Below are positions 33,157-45,515 of a stretch of 64,000 nucleotides of DNA, in pieces. Positions within the stretch are counted from its first letter, which is position 1, and each line of letters opens with the position of its first letter. The DNA lies in the NCBI RefSeq assembly GCF_963169125.1, contig NC_084795.1, positions 277,956,122-278,020,121 of the forward strand, written 5' to 3'. The DNA is from Humulus lupulus (Eukaryota > Streptophyta > Magnoliopsida > Rosales > Cannabaceae). The notes below the pieces were generated by a model. The model saw only the letters and a program-made list of their open reading frames with translations, had not been told where the DNA came from and made no database searches. Made by a program: the position numbers and the translations under genes.

Positions 33157-35439
33157 TGTAATGCCCTGGATAGCCAAGACCGCTACACAGTGTACTTATA
33201 AGGGTGCAAGACTTGCTAATCAAGTCATTAATTTAAAAATGTGTCACTAAACATGTATGAGCTAGGGTTAAAAAGGTTTTGGTCTCAAAAGTCTCATTTT
33301 ATATAATTAAATTGTTATATACACGGGATCTCAGAAGGAACAGAGTTAAAAGTTGGTTTACAGACTTCCAAAAGTACATTAACAATTATTAGCCATACTA
33401 AGGCAAAATAGACAATTTTTGGGTCTCACGTCCCTGCTTAAACCTCAACCGTGGCGGCTGAGCAGCTAGCCATGTACATTCTGCTCGCAGAGCTCTCCAA
33501 ATCAAGGTTGATCAAGTTTGCCCTTGCCTTTACCTGCACCACATAGCACCCGTGAGCCAAGGCCCAGCAAGAAAACATGATATGTAACATAAACAATAAT
33601 AACATATAGTAAACTCGCTAAGCATGATCTTTCATCAAATAATCCACATTAATCATTCGACATATATTCAGAATCATGGATGCAATCAAACACTTATAAC
33701 ATTCATATCACATAATAATCAGGGCCGACAACTTAGGTCGCACCCTCTGTTTACCCCACTGACTCCGGCCCGCTTAAATCGAGCTCAGTGCATATTAAGC
33801 TATCCTCGGCTACCAGTAGCCAAGCCGCGCCCTGTGCCCTAGTGTAACCCTTGGCACCCTTAGGTTGTTGGTTCACTAATTAGCTTGCATGGCATAATAC
33901 CATCTTTTCAAGCATACTCAATAGGGAACCCTTAGTCCCATTTCAAATATTCAACCAGGTGCAGTTTTCTTACCTTTGATCTTTGCAGTTTCGGATTACG
34001 AGCAACGCTCCTCAAGCACGATCTGTTCCCAAGCCTAAGCTTTTATCACCTAGTCACAACCAAGGTATAGGGTTCCATTAATATTCAAATTAGGATTTCC
34101 GGATACAAAACTAACTTCCGGGAATCCGAGTTCCACCAAGCACGGTTGTGAAATCGATCCCGACCATTCTAGACCACATTCCAATGCCTAAGATCCCCAA
34201 ATGTTCAAGTGTGCACCCAAGGGTTGCGGCCCTTGAAGCTTAGCCGCGGCCCTGCTCTAAAACAGAACCAATGCCACCCCTGAAGGAGACCACGCGTCGC
34301 GACCCTTCCCTTGGGCGCCGCGGCGCTTCCCTTTGACCGAACCTCCTTGGCTTCTTTGCATGCTAGGGCCGCAGCGCTCTAGAACAGAACCGCGGCCCCT
34401 CCCTTCGTGCCCAGAAAATCCACCATTTCCAACTTCAAAACCTCATTTAAAACCACCCCAAAACATCCTAAATCAAAACCCATCAATCACAGAACCTTTA
34501 TCATGACTCTAACAACATATTCCAACAGAAATTCAGCTTAGAAACCCACTAAAACTCCATTTTGATCCTCTGAAACCCAGCAACCCAAAACACAAAAACC
34601 AGTCATGCAACACCCAAACTTTAACCTCTGAATAACGAATTAAAGCTTACCTCTTTTGCTGAGCCACCTTCTTGATGAATTCCTGAGCTACATTCCAAGT
34701 TTCTCAGCTTAATTCAACCTTTAAACATCAAAACCATAAACTCCCTTAAAACCCAGTCAAGACTCAAAATTCAAATGCTCAGAAACATAGTTCAGTACCT
34801 ACCTTAAACTTGGTTGAGTTCACTTAGTTGAGCACCAGATTAACCTACAAATTTCCAGCCCAAATCACTAAGTTCCAGCTGATTTTCCTTTGGGTTTCTG
34901 TAATTCCTTGAGAGAGAAAAGAGAAGAGAGTATAAGTTGGTTTATGTTTTATTCCTCTGTTTCCATTAACTTAGTCCAATCCTAGTCGATTTAATCCATC
35001 CCGAGGCTCGGGGTGCCGGAAACGTCCCCGAGGGCAAAACGGTAAAATCCCCCAATATTCCCACCTAGACTTCCTATCCTCAAATATATCTCCATATATT
35101 TACTTTCATAACCCGATAGTCTAGATAACTACCCGTTACCTAAAACTTCCCTGACTTATCCAAAGTCAACTGTAAGCCCCGTTGTGACTTTTCCCCGCTA
35201 TCTAGCCCTAGGATCGCCTCAAGTCGTGCTCTGCAGACCTACCCACATAATAATGTGGTTCTCACAATTACCATATATACATATCACATTAATACCAATA
35301 TAATCATACAAACATTATTAATCATATAATTATGCATTTAAATCTATAGAATCATTCAAATCACATCAAACCCAATAATGCCCTCCTGGCACACTAATCA
35401 AGGCCCTTAAGCCTTATTAGCGAATATGGGGTCGTTACA
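33157..35439 (-). repeat. Solo LTR, 2.28 kb, Ty3/gypsy chromovirus-like
   Basis: Begins TGTAATGCCC and ends GGGTCGTTACA, flanked by the 5-bp duplication CTTCG (33152-33156 and 35440-35444). Copy A shows one CTTCG at the equivalent place with no insertion. Reversed, it starts TGTAACGACCCC, a common opening of Tekay/Del-type LTRs, so I place it on the minus strand. No coding sequence. 34205-34400 has repeated CCGCGG motifs. Confidence 0.82.
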
Positions 35440-36343
35440 CTTCGAATGCCACGTGTCAGCGTACTATTGTTCCATGGCATATTTTATTAAAAAATATTAA
35501 TTGATTTTCAAATAATAAAAAACTAATTTAAAAAAAAAAGAAATCAGTTTAAAAAAATAAAAACTGACTTTTCTGAATTTTTTTCCCTCTCTCCCCGATA
35601 GTTCTTTCTCTCCTTCCTCTCTTTCTCTCTCTCTCTGTTCTTCCCATCTCTTTATTATCCCGTCTTCTTCATCTTCTTCCAGATCTTTCTTCTCCCTTCT
35701 TCATCTATTCTACTTCGTCTTCCCTATGTTGAAACAGGTGGGCACGACTTCTATCGTGGAGGCAAGCTTAGAGGTGAATTTAGGGTTTGGTTGTAGGCAT
35801 AATCGACGAAGTTTTCGATGATCTTGGCTTCAGGCGAGGGGCAGAGCTTCTCACCATAAATGGTACCTTGGAGCAAGGACGACTTCTTTGGGTCGAACAA
35901 AATCTAGGATTGATTTGAGATTTGATTTGTGGCTTTGGGATTTCCAGGATTGTTTTGGGATTTGTGATTTTTGGGTTTGATCTTGGCATATATGAGTTTG
36001 ATTTCTAAAATGGGATTGATGATGTTAAATTGATTTAGGAAATGAATTTTGAAATTATTTAGGTGTGTGTCTTTCAATTGTATGCATTTGGATCTGATTT
36101 GAGGTGTGCTTGAAAAGTGAGAATTTGAGATGATAATGAAGAATAATCGTAGTGGAAGGAGGAAAACAAAATAAAAATAATTTTTTTAGCTTTATTAAAT
36201 CATTGTAAAATATATAATATGGTTTAATTTTTATTTTAAATGTGTTAATATGGTAATTTAAAACTAATTAAACTTATTTTTAAATTTAATTATATTAATT
36301 TTTATAATTTTTTTGATAAATTTTAATTTGTATAATTTAAAAC
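35440..36343. repeat. Duplicated host segment, copy B, left part
   Basis: Matches 15660-17470 of copy A but lacks the CACTA element (empty site CATAAATGGTACC). The CT-rich tract and the ATGTTGAAACAGGTGGGC block are present. No intact gene. Confidence 0.75.
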
Positions 36344-36608
36344 AAACACCTAGATTTCGAGACTTGAGGATGTAACCTCGAAAGCTGGATCCGTCAGGGG
36401 GTGAGTCCGAGATGGTCAAAATACATGCTCGTAACCTAGATACCGAACCTTCAAAGCAGGTGGCAACCTCGAAGGTGGGCGGCCTCGAAGTCTTTCAAGC
36501 TCGAAAGATGGAACATCGGAGTACGTCCATTATCAAATGACCTCGGATCAAGTGGCCCGAGATTTCCATAAGTGTGAGCTCGAGGTAAGGCGGCCTCGGT
36601 GGTACTTA

Positions 36609-38467
36609 TGTTGGATTATCTTATACAGGATCTTTATTTACTTTCATGTATATTCAATATTAAACAAATTTATACAAGATAGCCTAAAACATGTTTCTAA
36701 AATTGAATTCAAAGAGAAACAAAGAATAGAATACTTACAGTATACGTAGCGAAATTAAAGAGTCCTTCCTTCAGTTTATCTAACTCTTGCATCCTCTCTA
36801 TCGCAGAGTATTATCAAGAAACTGAACCGATCTTCTATTTTTTTCACAATCTTCCAATGTATCCTTAGAACCACCTAGACTAGTATGGGAAATTCTCAAC
36901 ACATGAGATAGATATAGAGAGAAGAAGAGAAAATAACAAAGAGGCTTAGAAAAGGACTTGTGTTTAGAGAGAATCTAAAACTATCAGAAAATCTGACTTG
37001 TGACTTATCAAAACTTCTTTTTTGACTTCTCTCTAAGCACTCATTTTATAGACTCAATTAGGCCATTTAATTTAATTAAAAAATCAATAAAATAACAGCC
37101 ATTTTTAAGCCCTAGGTCGAAATTATCATGGGCTATAGGCCCGTGAAATTTCCCATTTGATTATAAGCCCATTGGACTTAAAATCAAGGCTTGTATTATT
37201 TTCTATTGATTTAATTAATTAAATAATTATTTAAATCCTTTATCAAATTAATAATTTATAATTTGAACCTTAATTTAAATTTATTTATTAATTTAGATAC
37301 CAATTTATCTTAATTAATAAATCTGCCATAATTTCTCTTTTCTTCTCAAAATTACACAACTCTGTGAAACTATCCAAAATTGACTTTGTCAACTTTGATA
37401 ATTCTAATTGATGATTAAATCAATTAATTGAGACTATCTAGATGATTTTATCCAAGGTATAATGGGGACCATGGGCCTATGAAATCAAGCTCCAATAAGT
37501 TATCATAAATCTAACAAATAAATTTACTAACTTATTAATTCCTCGTGACTTCACTATAGACTTGGAATTGCACTCTTGAATTCATAGAACGCTCTATAAC
37601 AAATATAGATACACTATTAATTATCTATTGTTACAACCATAATTGTCACTCAATCCTCTATAGACGGTCTACAATGAGATAGGACTGAAATACCGTTTTA
37701 CCCCTCATTGTATTTTATCCTTAAAACACTTAGTTCCTTGTAAATGATATTTCAGTAAACTAATTTAATTACTGAAATGAGATGTCTATCATTTAACACC
37801 TTGAACCAAACTAAAAGAAAACCATCATATCACTTCTTCATCAGAAGCTATAGATGTTCATATCTATGATTAACACTCCCACTCAATTATACTACCGAGT
37901 TCCCAAGATGTAAGTATGGGCTAGTCCGTAGGGTAAGCTGGTAACGAACAAGTCAAAGAACTCAAATAATACAATCAGTTAGAATACTAACCACTCAGAA
38001 TTGAGATTGAATTGACCTATGGTCAACTATATGATATGACTAGAATAGATAATAACGGTATGTTTACTTATCTTATCAACTATCAATATTGGTCCAGTCC
38101 GATGTAACAAATACATCCGATCTTATCTACTTTGCTAATGTTCTGGAAAGAACATAACACTGTAATGTGTAAGTAGATCATATCGTAGATTGGCAAGTCA
38201 GTGTAAATCCTATGCACTGACTAATCTTAGGACTAACTTATTTTGAACATATAATCATATTTATATTCCACAGTGATTACGTCACTATAAATAAGATTAG
38301 CTATATGCTCGGGATTTAATAGAAGTTTATATTAAACAAATAATCATGAAAATAAAACATGTGAGAAAAGTGATTGACCAAGTCAAAAAATGATTTCTAT
38401 TCTTTTATTGATAATAAAATGAGATTACAAAGAATTTGAGTTTTAATTAGGGCATAAAACCCCAACA
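36609..38467 (-). repeat. 3' LTR of the copia element (1859 bp)
   Basis: In element orientation it begins TGTTGGGGTTTTATGCCC right after a purine-rich tract and ends AAGATAATCCAACA. On the + strand the borders are TGTTGGATTATC and ACCCCAACA. Confidence 0.82.
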
Positions 38468-38485
38468 AACTCCCACTTGCACTAA
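38468..38485 (-). other. polypurine tract of the copia element
   Basis: Minus strand reads GTGCAAGTGGGAGTT immediately before the LTR start, the expected plus-strand primer position. Confidence 0.6.
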
Positions 38486-38491
38486 TTGAAA

Positions 38492-40281
38492 CTAATGCCT
38501 TAATTCTACTAATCCCATTTCCTTGATATGCTTATCAAATGTAGCTTCTGGTAGTGTCTTTGTAAACGGATCCGCAAGATTGTCTTCAGTTGCAATCTTC
38601 ATAACCTTCACATCTCCCCTGGCCACATATTCTCGAATAATGTGATACTTCCTTTCTATATGCTTACTCCTCTTATGACTTCGAGGTTCTTTTGAGTTGG
38701 CTATCGCTCCTGTATTGTCACAAAACAACACAAGCGGTTTATCCATTTCTGGAATAACACCAAGATCCAAATAGAACTTCTTTAGCCAGACTATTTCCTT
38801 AGCTGCTTCTGACGCGGCTATGTACTCAGCCTCCATGGTGGAATCTGAGATTGCAGACTACTTTACGCTTCTCCAAATCACAGCTCCACCCCAAGAGTAA
38901 ACACCATTCCAGAAGTAGACTTTCTGTCATCGACATCAGTTTGAAAATCTGAATCGGTGTAGCCTACAGGGTTCAGAACACCACCCTTGTAGACTAACAT
39001 ATAATCCCTAGACCGTCTCAAATACTTCAAGATATGCTTAACTGCTATCCAATGTTCCGATCCTGGGTTTGACTGATACCTGCTCACTACTCCCACTGCA
39101 TAGCAGATATCTGGTCTAGTACACAACATGGCATACATTAGACTTCCAACTGCAGATGCGTAAGGAACTTTTCTCATTGCATCTTCCTCTTCAGGAGTCT
39201 GGGGAGACTGCTTATTTGAAAGATGAATTCCATGGTGGGACGGTAGGCGCCCTTTCTTGGAATTTGTCATTGAGAAACGTTCAAGCACTTTATCAATGTA
39301 AGCTGCTTGAGATAGAGCTAAAAGTTTGTTCTTTCTATCCCTGATGATCTGGATACCTAGAACATAACTTGCTTCACCCAAATCCTTCATCTGGAATTGA
39401 GTGCTCAGCCAATTCTTCACATCTGATAATTTCTTAACATTGTTTCCAATGAGTAAGATATCATCTACATAAAGAACCAGGAATACCACTATTTGATTTT
39501 CCTTCAGTTGGTAAACACAGGGCTCGTCAATATTTTGTTCAAATCCATAGGTTTTGATTATTTCATCAAACCTACGATTCCAGGAACGAGAAGCTTGCTT
39601 AAGTCCATAGATGGACCTATTTAACTTACAAACTTTTCCTTCTTGTCCAGATACTTTAAATCCTTCTAGCTGATCCATATAAATGACTTCGTCAAGCTTC
39701 CCATTAAGAAAAGTTGTCTTGACATCCATTTGCCAGATCTCATAGTCGAGAGCGGCTGCTATGGATAGGAGGATGCGAATGGATTTGAGCATGGCTACCG
39801 GACTAAAAGTTTCCTCATAGTCCACGCCTTCTCTTTGGGTATAACTCTTTGCCACTAATCGAGCTTTATAAGTCTCGATATTTCCATCAACACGTCGTTT
39901 CTTCTTGTAGATCCACTTGCACCCAATTGCCCTAAAGTCACTAGGTGCTTCCACAAGATCCCAGACGGAATTTGAGTACATGGACTCCATTTCCTGTTTC
40001 ATGGCTTCGAGCCATAGTTCCTTTTCAGGGATTGCCATTGCCTGTTTGAAAGACAACGGATCATCATCACTAGTGTCACCAACAACCATATTGGTTTCAC
40101 CATCCAAACCATAGCGAACTGGGTTCCTAGAAACCCTCCCACTACGACGAGGCTTCGTGACTGTTTGCTCAGGAACAGTGGTACTTTCTTCATTTAAATC
40201 GACTTGCGTCGGTTGTACATGAAGAGTGGGAATTTCATCATCAACTTGCGTTGATGACGATGGAACATTGGTTGGAGTCAA
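38492..40281 (-). pseudogene. pol: copia reverse transcriptase and RNase H
   Basis: RT: ETFSPVAMLKSIRILLSI, QMDVKTTFLNGKL, LNRSIYGLKQASRSWNRRF and the catalytic LYVDDILLIGNN. RNase H: VGYTDSDFQTDVDDRKSTSG (D), MEAEYIAASEAAKE (E) and LFCDNTGAIA (D), ending before 38492. The frame is interrupted by a stop near 38878, between the two halves of RNase H, and at 40282 upstream. Domain order and lengths are normal for a copia polyprotein. Confidence 0.88.
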
Positions 40282-41423
40282 TTATTTAACCATCTCCTCT
40301 AAAACTACTTTGCTGCGAGGTTTAAAGTTTTGGACATAGTCATTTTCCAGAAAAATAGCATTTGTAGAAGTAAACACTTTATTTTCTGAATGACTATAGA
40401 AAATTCCACCCCAAGTACCTTTAGGATAGCCAACAAACATGCAAACTTCAGTTCGCGGTTCTAGCTTTCCCTCTTTTTTCCTCAGGACGTGAGCGGGACA
40501 CCCCCAGATTCTATAATGGCGTAAACTAGGTTCACGACCATTCCAGCGTTCTAAAGGTGTTTTGGGGATTGATTTTGATGGCACGACATTGAGAATGTCA
40601 TTCGCGGTTTCAATTGCATGTCCCCATAATGAAGTTGGTAGAGTTGAGTAACTAAGCATGCATCTAACCATTTCCAATAAAGTTCTGTTTCGGCATTCCG
40701 CTACACCATTTTGTTGCGGAGTACCTGGGGCAGTAAGTTGTGATAAAATCCCAAGTTCAGTTAAATGATCTTGGAACTGCATATCCAAATATTCTCCACC
40801 CTTATCAGATCCCAAGATCTTTAACCTTTTACCTAATTGGTTCTGAGCATTGCTAGGAATTCCTAAAACTTTGAAAATGTTTCTGATTTCCTATGCATTA
40901 GGTAAAGACATGAGTATCTAGAGTAATCGTCAATGAAAGTGAAGAAATACTCAAAACCACCCCTAGCTTGTATATTCAAAGGTCCACAAACATCTGAATG
41001 CACAAGACCAAGTGGTTCTTTGCCCCTATCACCCTTTGTAGAGAATGGACGCTTGGTCAGTTTGCCTTCTAGACAAGATTCACAGACAGGTAATTCACCT
41101 AAGGTGAGTTCCCTCAAAGGTCCGTCCTTTGTAAGTCTTTGAATCCTATCATAGCCAATGTGACCTAGTCTCAAGTGCCATAAATACGTCATATTATTGT
41201 TATCAGTCTTTTGATGTTTATTGGTCCTAGGTTTAGCTACTTTGAATAAATCATTGTTAAGAGCGAGGGTTTCGTTAGGTCGCATAATATAAAGCCTGTT
41301 TTCCAAACATGCAAAACACAATTGTGATCCATTGAAAGAAATAGATATATTAAAACTTGTGAAAGTCATAACAAATCGTTCTAATTGCAACATGGAAACT
41401 GAAATCCAGAATAAAAAATACAT
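40282..41423 (-). pseudogene. int: copia integrase
   Basis: HHCC module HLRLGHIGYDRIQ ... CESCLEGK, then catalytic D in HSDVCGPLN, D in GSDKGGEY, and the region TPQQNGVAECRNRTLLEM where E is present. The C-terminal part has RYRIWGCPAHV-like sequence. Between 40816 and 40862 there are stops and a frameshift. The element cannot integrate on its own. Confidence 0.85.
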
Positions 41424-41997
41424 CTTTAAAAATTAAGTATTTATTTCCGAACTTCAGACGAGCTATTCCTCTAGCTTGGACCACAACAAACGCTCCGTTC
41501 CTAACTCTAAGCTTTAAGTCGCGTTCATTCACTTCCTCCCATGATTCAAGAAGCTGTAAAGAGTTACAAACATGGTTAGTAGATCCAGAATCAATAATCC
41601 AAACAGACTTATCATTCTCTAAAACACATGTTTCTAAGATAAATGAACTATAATCATTACCTTTGTTTTTATCTGGTAGAAACTTGGGGCAATCTTGTTT
41701 CCAATGCCCTTTTTCTTTGCAGTGAAAACATTTACCTTTACCTTTCTTGTTTTTCCCCTTAGGCGTCTGTGCACTTGGTTGTGCACTCGCCTTTGTAGCC
41801 TTTGCAGGCTTGGGGTTGTTGTTTTGCCCACCTTTCCTCTTTTTTTCAGCTGTTGAAGACGAAGCTTGGTTAGCTTCAGCCTTAGCTAGATGAGCAGCAA
41901 CATCAGTAGTCTTATTTTCACCTCCTTTACTAGGTCCACCCATGACAGGTTCAATAATCTGAAGCTCATTCATGAGCTGCGTCAAACCATAGTTGAG
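41350..41997 (-). pseudogene. gag-pro: copia nucleocapsid and protease
   Basis: A lysine-rich stretch precedes the CCHC zinc knuckle CFHCKEKGHWKQDC (about 41735-41690). The aspartic protease signature WIIDSGSTNHVCNS follows at about 41610-41570. The upstream capsid part is missing. Confidence 0.82.
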
Positions 41998-42138
41998 TTA
42001 AGCACGAACGTGCAGACACGGTGCCATCCGAGAATTTACGGTGCCATCACGAACGTGCAGAGATGGTGTTATCCAAGCATTTACGGTACCATTACGAGCA
42101 TTGACGGTGCCATCACTAACGTGCGGACACGGTGCTCA
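41998..42138. repeat. Short repeat-built filler replacing most of copia gag
   Basis: On the + strand variants of ACGGTGCCATCACGAACGTG recur about four times within 140 bp (for example around 42018, 42040, 42085 and 42103). It lies exactly where the capsid coding part should be, between NFLNWKQNI-type codons and MNELQIIEP. Confidence 0.65.
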
Positions 42139-42243
42139 TTTTGGGGATTCCTCAATCATGACAAATTCAAAGTTGTCACCAATCAACTCTATGTTGATGT
42201 TCTGCTTCCAATTAAGGAAGTTTTTTTCAGCGAGTTTCTCCAT
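42139..42243 (-). pseudogene. gag: copia gag N-terminal remnant
   Basis: From ATG at 42243 it reads MEKLAEKNFLNWKQNINIEL, with the NFxxWK motif typical of copia gag starts, then breaks into the repeat filler. Confidence 0.6.
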
Positions 42244-43009
42244 CGAAAGTTGAGAAAGGATGGGAGTAGACACAAACACTACTTAGCTTAAAACTACAAA
42301 TTATCAATAAAATAGAAATCAATCACATTTTCTCAATAAAACTTCTATTCACACAAATTTCAAGAAATAGCATAACATATACCAAAAATATTTAAGATAT
42401 GAGAAAAAAATACCAAAAACAATCATATCTCTATTTCTTTAGGTTTTTAACTAATCTATGATATCATTGTCCCGGTTGGCGAGAATCAAAAAATACCACT
42501 AGTTAAATAGAGTTGTAAACTCATTTAATAATGGACACCACTATTAACAATCTACTATTCGATCAAAATAAGAAAACAAAATCTCTTATTTTTTAAGCTA
42601 GACCCACGGTTTCAATAATCATAGATTTAGTCCTAGTAGTCACCGTAGGGGTGAGTCTAGTAGAATTTGACCTATAATTATCTATCTTTTGAGATCTAAC
42701 CTTGTCAAAATAACTAATGAACACCTTCCGTAGGGGGATGAATCAAAGCGCCTCGAGGCCCCATTAAGCTATTGACTATGTTAAACCAACGGTGGAGATC
42801 GAATAAAATTCTTAAAATAAGCTCATTATAAAATTAAAAATAGTATTTTTATTATTTATTTTTAGAAAATTAATGACTATAGTTTTCCCAAAAAAAATTA
42901 AACAGATTAAAAATTTTAAAACCAAAGTCCTATAATTTTTTATTAATTCTAAAGTGTCACATTGAAACAAATTCAATTAATTTAGAATTAATTAAAAATT
43001 AAACAAATT
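42244..43009 (-). other. copia 5' leader region without recognisable normal 5' LTR
   Basis: A decayed primer-binding-like sequence may lie at about 42460-42475 (minus strand TGATATCATAG, compare TGGTATCAGAG for initiator tRNA-Met). The rest is AT-rich with segments such as CACCGTAGGGGTGAGTCT. I could not match it to the LTR at 36609-38467. Confidence 0.35.
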
Positions 43010-43372
43010 CTCTCTAAACACAAGTCATTTTCTAAGCCCCTTTGTTATTTTCTCTTCTTCTCTCTATATCTATCTCATATGTTGAGAATTGCCCACACTA
43101 ATCTAGGTGGTTCTAAGGATACATTGGAAGATTGTGAAGAAAATAGAAGATCGGTTCAGTTTCTTGATAATACTCTGCGACAGAGAAGATACAAGAGTTA
43201 GAGAAACTGAAGGAATGACTTTTTAATTCCGCTGCGTATACTGTAAGTATTCTATTCTTTGTTTCTCTTTGAATTCAATTTTAGAAACATGTTTTAGGCT
43301 ATCTTGTATTAATTTGTTTAATATTAGATATACATGAAAATAAATAAAGATCTTGTATAAGCTAATCCAACA
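43010..43372 (+). repeat. Inverted LTR fragment at the right end of the copia element
   Basis: The reverse complement matches 36609-36970 with scattered differences (GGATTAGCTTATACAAGATC against GGATTATCTTATACAGGATC). It ends exactly at the target duplication ACTTA. Confidence 0.82.
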
Positions 43373-43933
43373 ACTTACCCTCTCCAAACTAGTCTCGGAA
43401 AAATAAGGCAACTTGTACTTTGCTTAGAGACTTAGACGGACATGGTGCTGATTGCTGACCTCGAGCGGCTTGATAGGTCACTTGAAGAGACAGTTCATGC
43501 ATTCAAGATATATTGTTGTTGTAACCTCCCTATAATAAAGGGATATTTATTAGTCAGTTACACATCCCCTGGTCTTCAGGGGACGTTTCCTTGTACATAG
43601 GAGTTATGGGCTTTAAAGTCATTAAATTTATTAATATACAAAATAACTTCCCTGAAGGTGTGGGATATTATTCTAAGACTTCCTCTATAAATAGAGAAGT
43701 CGTGCACCTTTGTAAATAACCGAAATTTTTTGATCTTGAGAGAAACTCTGGAGGATTCATTCTTGAAGAATTTCCAGAAATTTCCTAAGTTCTAATAACA
43801 AAGACTCGTGGACTAGGTAGAGTTAACTGCTGAACCACGTAAAAAATCCTCCTTGTTTTATTGTATTTTTTGGCCATAAATATTTACTGTTTACGTGCTC
43901 TACATTTCAAGTTGATGAAAAATGGCGTCAACA

Positions 43934-45500
43934 ATATTTTTAATTTTTTTTTCTAACTTTAAATAATGTTGAAATTATTTTTTAAAAAATTAATGGGCTA
44001 ATAAGATCATGACATCTGACATCCTAATCAGTCATAATTGTATTTAATAGAATTGGCAGTCACGGATGCAACAAATTAGTAATGTTTTGTATTTTTGCTG
44101 TGGAAAAAAATTAGGTATATAAATGTATAAAAAACAAACTCTCGCCACATATTCAAACTTCAAACCCAATATATCTCTTTGTAGTCTAAAATGCTTCTTC
44201 CTTCAGCAATAAAATTAAAATGGAGCCAAATAACTTCTAAAGTTTCATAAACATGCTACTAATTCCTATGGCATTTGTCAGGTGTGGGAAAAAAAGCATT
44301 ATCGTAGTGTAATAAAATTTCAAATCAAACAAATCGAGACTATAAAACCAATTTCATGGAAAGTTGACGCCTTCTTTTTTTGTCATCTCTAAAGGCTCTA
44401 GCTTATCAAATATACACAGAAACCCACCATCTAATTTTTTTTTTCTTTTATTGGTTTCAAATGAAAGCAGATCAAACATGCACAAATCAATATTTACACA
44501 CATATATGTATATAGGGAGCGACTACAACGCATCCTCTTTTTTTGCAACACCGGTGCATCATTTTTATTTCGGCACCTGAATAGTTATAATCCCAATTTT
44601 TTTATATGATGATGTACATTATAGCTATCTAGAACATCCTACAAAATTTTAAGAAATTCCGAATAAATTATGGTATCGAACAGAGTCTAAATTGTCTGTT
44701 GCACGCGTGCCTGTTTTTTTGCTTCTTTACAAAAAAAAGAAATTCCTAAATAAGGTGCCTCTGCGCAGGGTCATCCATCGAATCATAAGAGAAGTAGTCC
44801 AACTCCGATGAGTTAGTACCCGCATCTCACGCTTAAGGCTAAAGAGGAATGAGTGCGGGTCAAAGGTAGGACACCGTTCATGGTTTTTTTCCATAAGATA
44901 ACCTGCTTCTGCATTATCCTTTTACAGACTAAGATAGGAGACTGAGAGTTTCATTTTTGTCCCCAAATCTGACGAATAGCACGGATCAACATCTACAGTT
45001 TGAACTCTGTTTTCGACTTTGTAAACTATTCAGAATTTCTTATTCTAAATACCTACAATGTACATCGTCATATAAATTTTTTTTTGATTATATCTATCCA
45101 GGTGCCGAAAATAAAAAATGATGCACCGGTATTGCAAAAAAAAGAATGTATTGTAGTCGTTCCCTATATTTATATATATATATAATTATATATATAAATA
45201 TATATATATATATTCAGACTAGATTTTAATAATACTTTATGTGTGGCTATGACAGAGGAGAGTAAATCTAGAGGTGTAGTTGACTAGGCGTGTAGTTAGG
45301 AGGAGCGACAACTTGGACCGTTGACTGAAGATGGATGGTCTGCTTCAGTCGAAAGGTGGAGGAGAGCAGAGAGAACAAGAAGAAAAGGACTTGATTTTAG
45401 CTCTTTTGAAAAGAAATTTCCCAAAATGCAGAAAATGTCATTTTTGAGTTTTCTATTTTACAACATAAAATTTGAATACAAATCAGAATATAGTTTTCAG
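43934..45500. repeat. Duplicated host segment copy B, middle part
   Basis: Matches 17480-18371 of copy A, for example CAAACCCAATATATCTCTTT and GGAGGAGCGACAACTTGGA, interrupted by the MITE at 44515. The match runs through the place where copy A has the Mutator-like element. Confidence 0.78.
44515..45164. mobile_element. MITE with long inverted arms (about 650 bp)
   Basis: Left end GGGAGCGACTACAA and right end TTGTAGTCGTTCCC are inverted, and arms of roughly 180 bp share TGCAACACCGGTGCATCAT, CGGCACCTG and CAGAATTTC-type blocks. Copy A (18040-18085) has no insertion here. Flanks are TA-rich, so the target duplication is ambiguous. Long TIRs without transposase suggest a non-autonomous Mutator-like element. 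The centre (about 44755-44985) is not part of the arms. Confidence 0.72.
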
Positions 45501-45515
45501 AATCACTCAATCAAT
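45485..45515. other. Empty site for the Mutator-like element
   Basis: Reads CAGAATATAGTTTTCAGAAT and on to CACTCAATCAATC, joining what in copy A flanks the 7.2-kb element on its left (18357-18371) and right (25583-25610). Confidence 0.75.

Larger units (their letters stand above)
36609..43372 (-). mobile_element. Ty1/copia element with inverted LTR tips
   Basis: Flanked by a perfect 5-bp duplication ACTTA (36604-36608 and 43373-43377), so it is a single insertion. The left end has a full 1.86-kb LTR in minus orientation. The right end carries about 360 bp of the same LTR's terminal part in the opposite orientation, so the element begins TGTTGGATTATC and ends GCTAATCCAACA. Internal genes run on the minus strand in copia order (gag, protease, integrase, RT, RNase H), with stops, frameshifts and a gag deletion. 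RT/IN style suggests a Tork/Angela-type lineage; not certain. Confidence 0.82.
36344..43933 (+). repeat. Older LTR split by a copia element (36344-36608 and 43373-43933)
   Basis: The two flanks of the copia insertion join into one LTR-like sequence of about 820 bp ending GGCGTCAACA at 43933, with a TATA box CTATAAATAG at about 43690 (+ strand). The left end lacks TG and no target duplication is visible, so it is probably truncated. Copy A has neither, reading straight through AAAACATATTTTTAA. Confidence 0.6.

Noticed and set aside
33624..33842. ORFs in the 33-36 kb region as host genes
   Set aside because: They lie in a solo LTR with defined borders and target duplication.
42244..43009. A normal copia 5' LTR
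   Set aside because: I could not align it with the 3' LTR at 36609-38467; only 43010-43372 matches, and in the opposite orientation.
44505..45175. A specific target duplication for the 650-bp MITE
   Set aside because: Both flanks are TA-rich, so several 8-9 bp matches with mismatches are possible and none is decisive.
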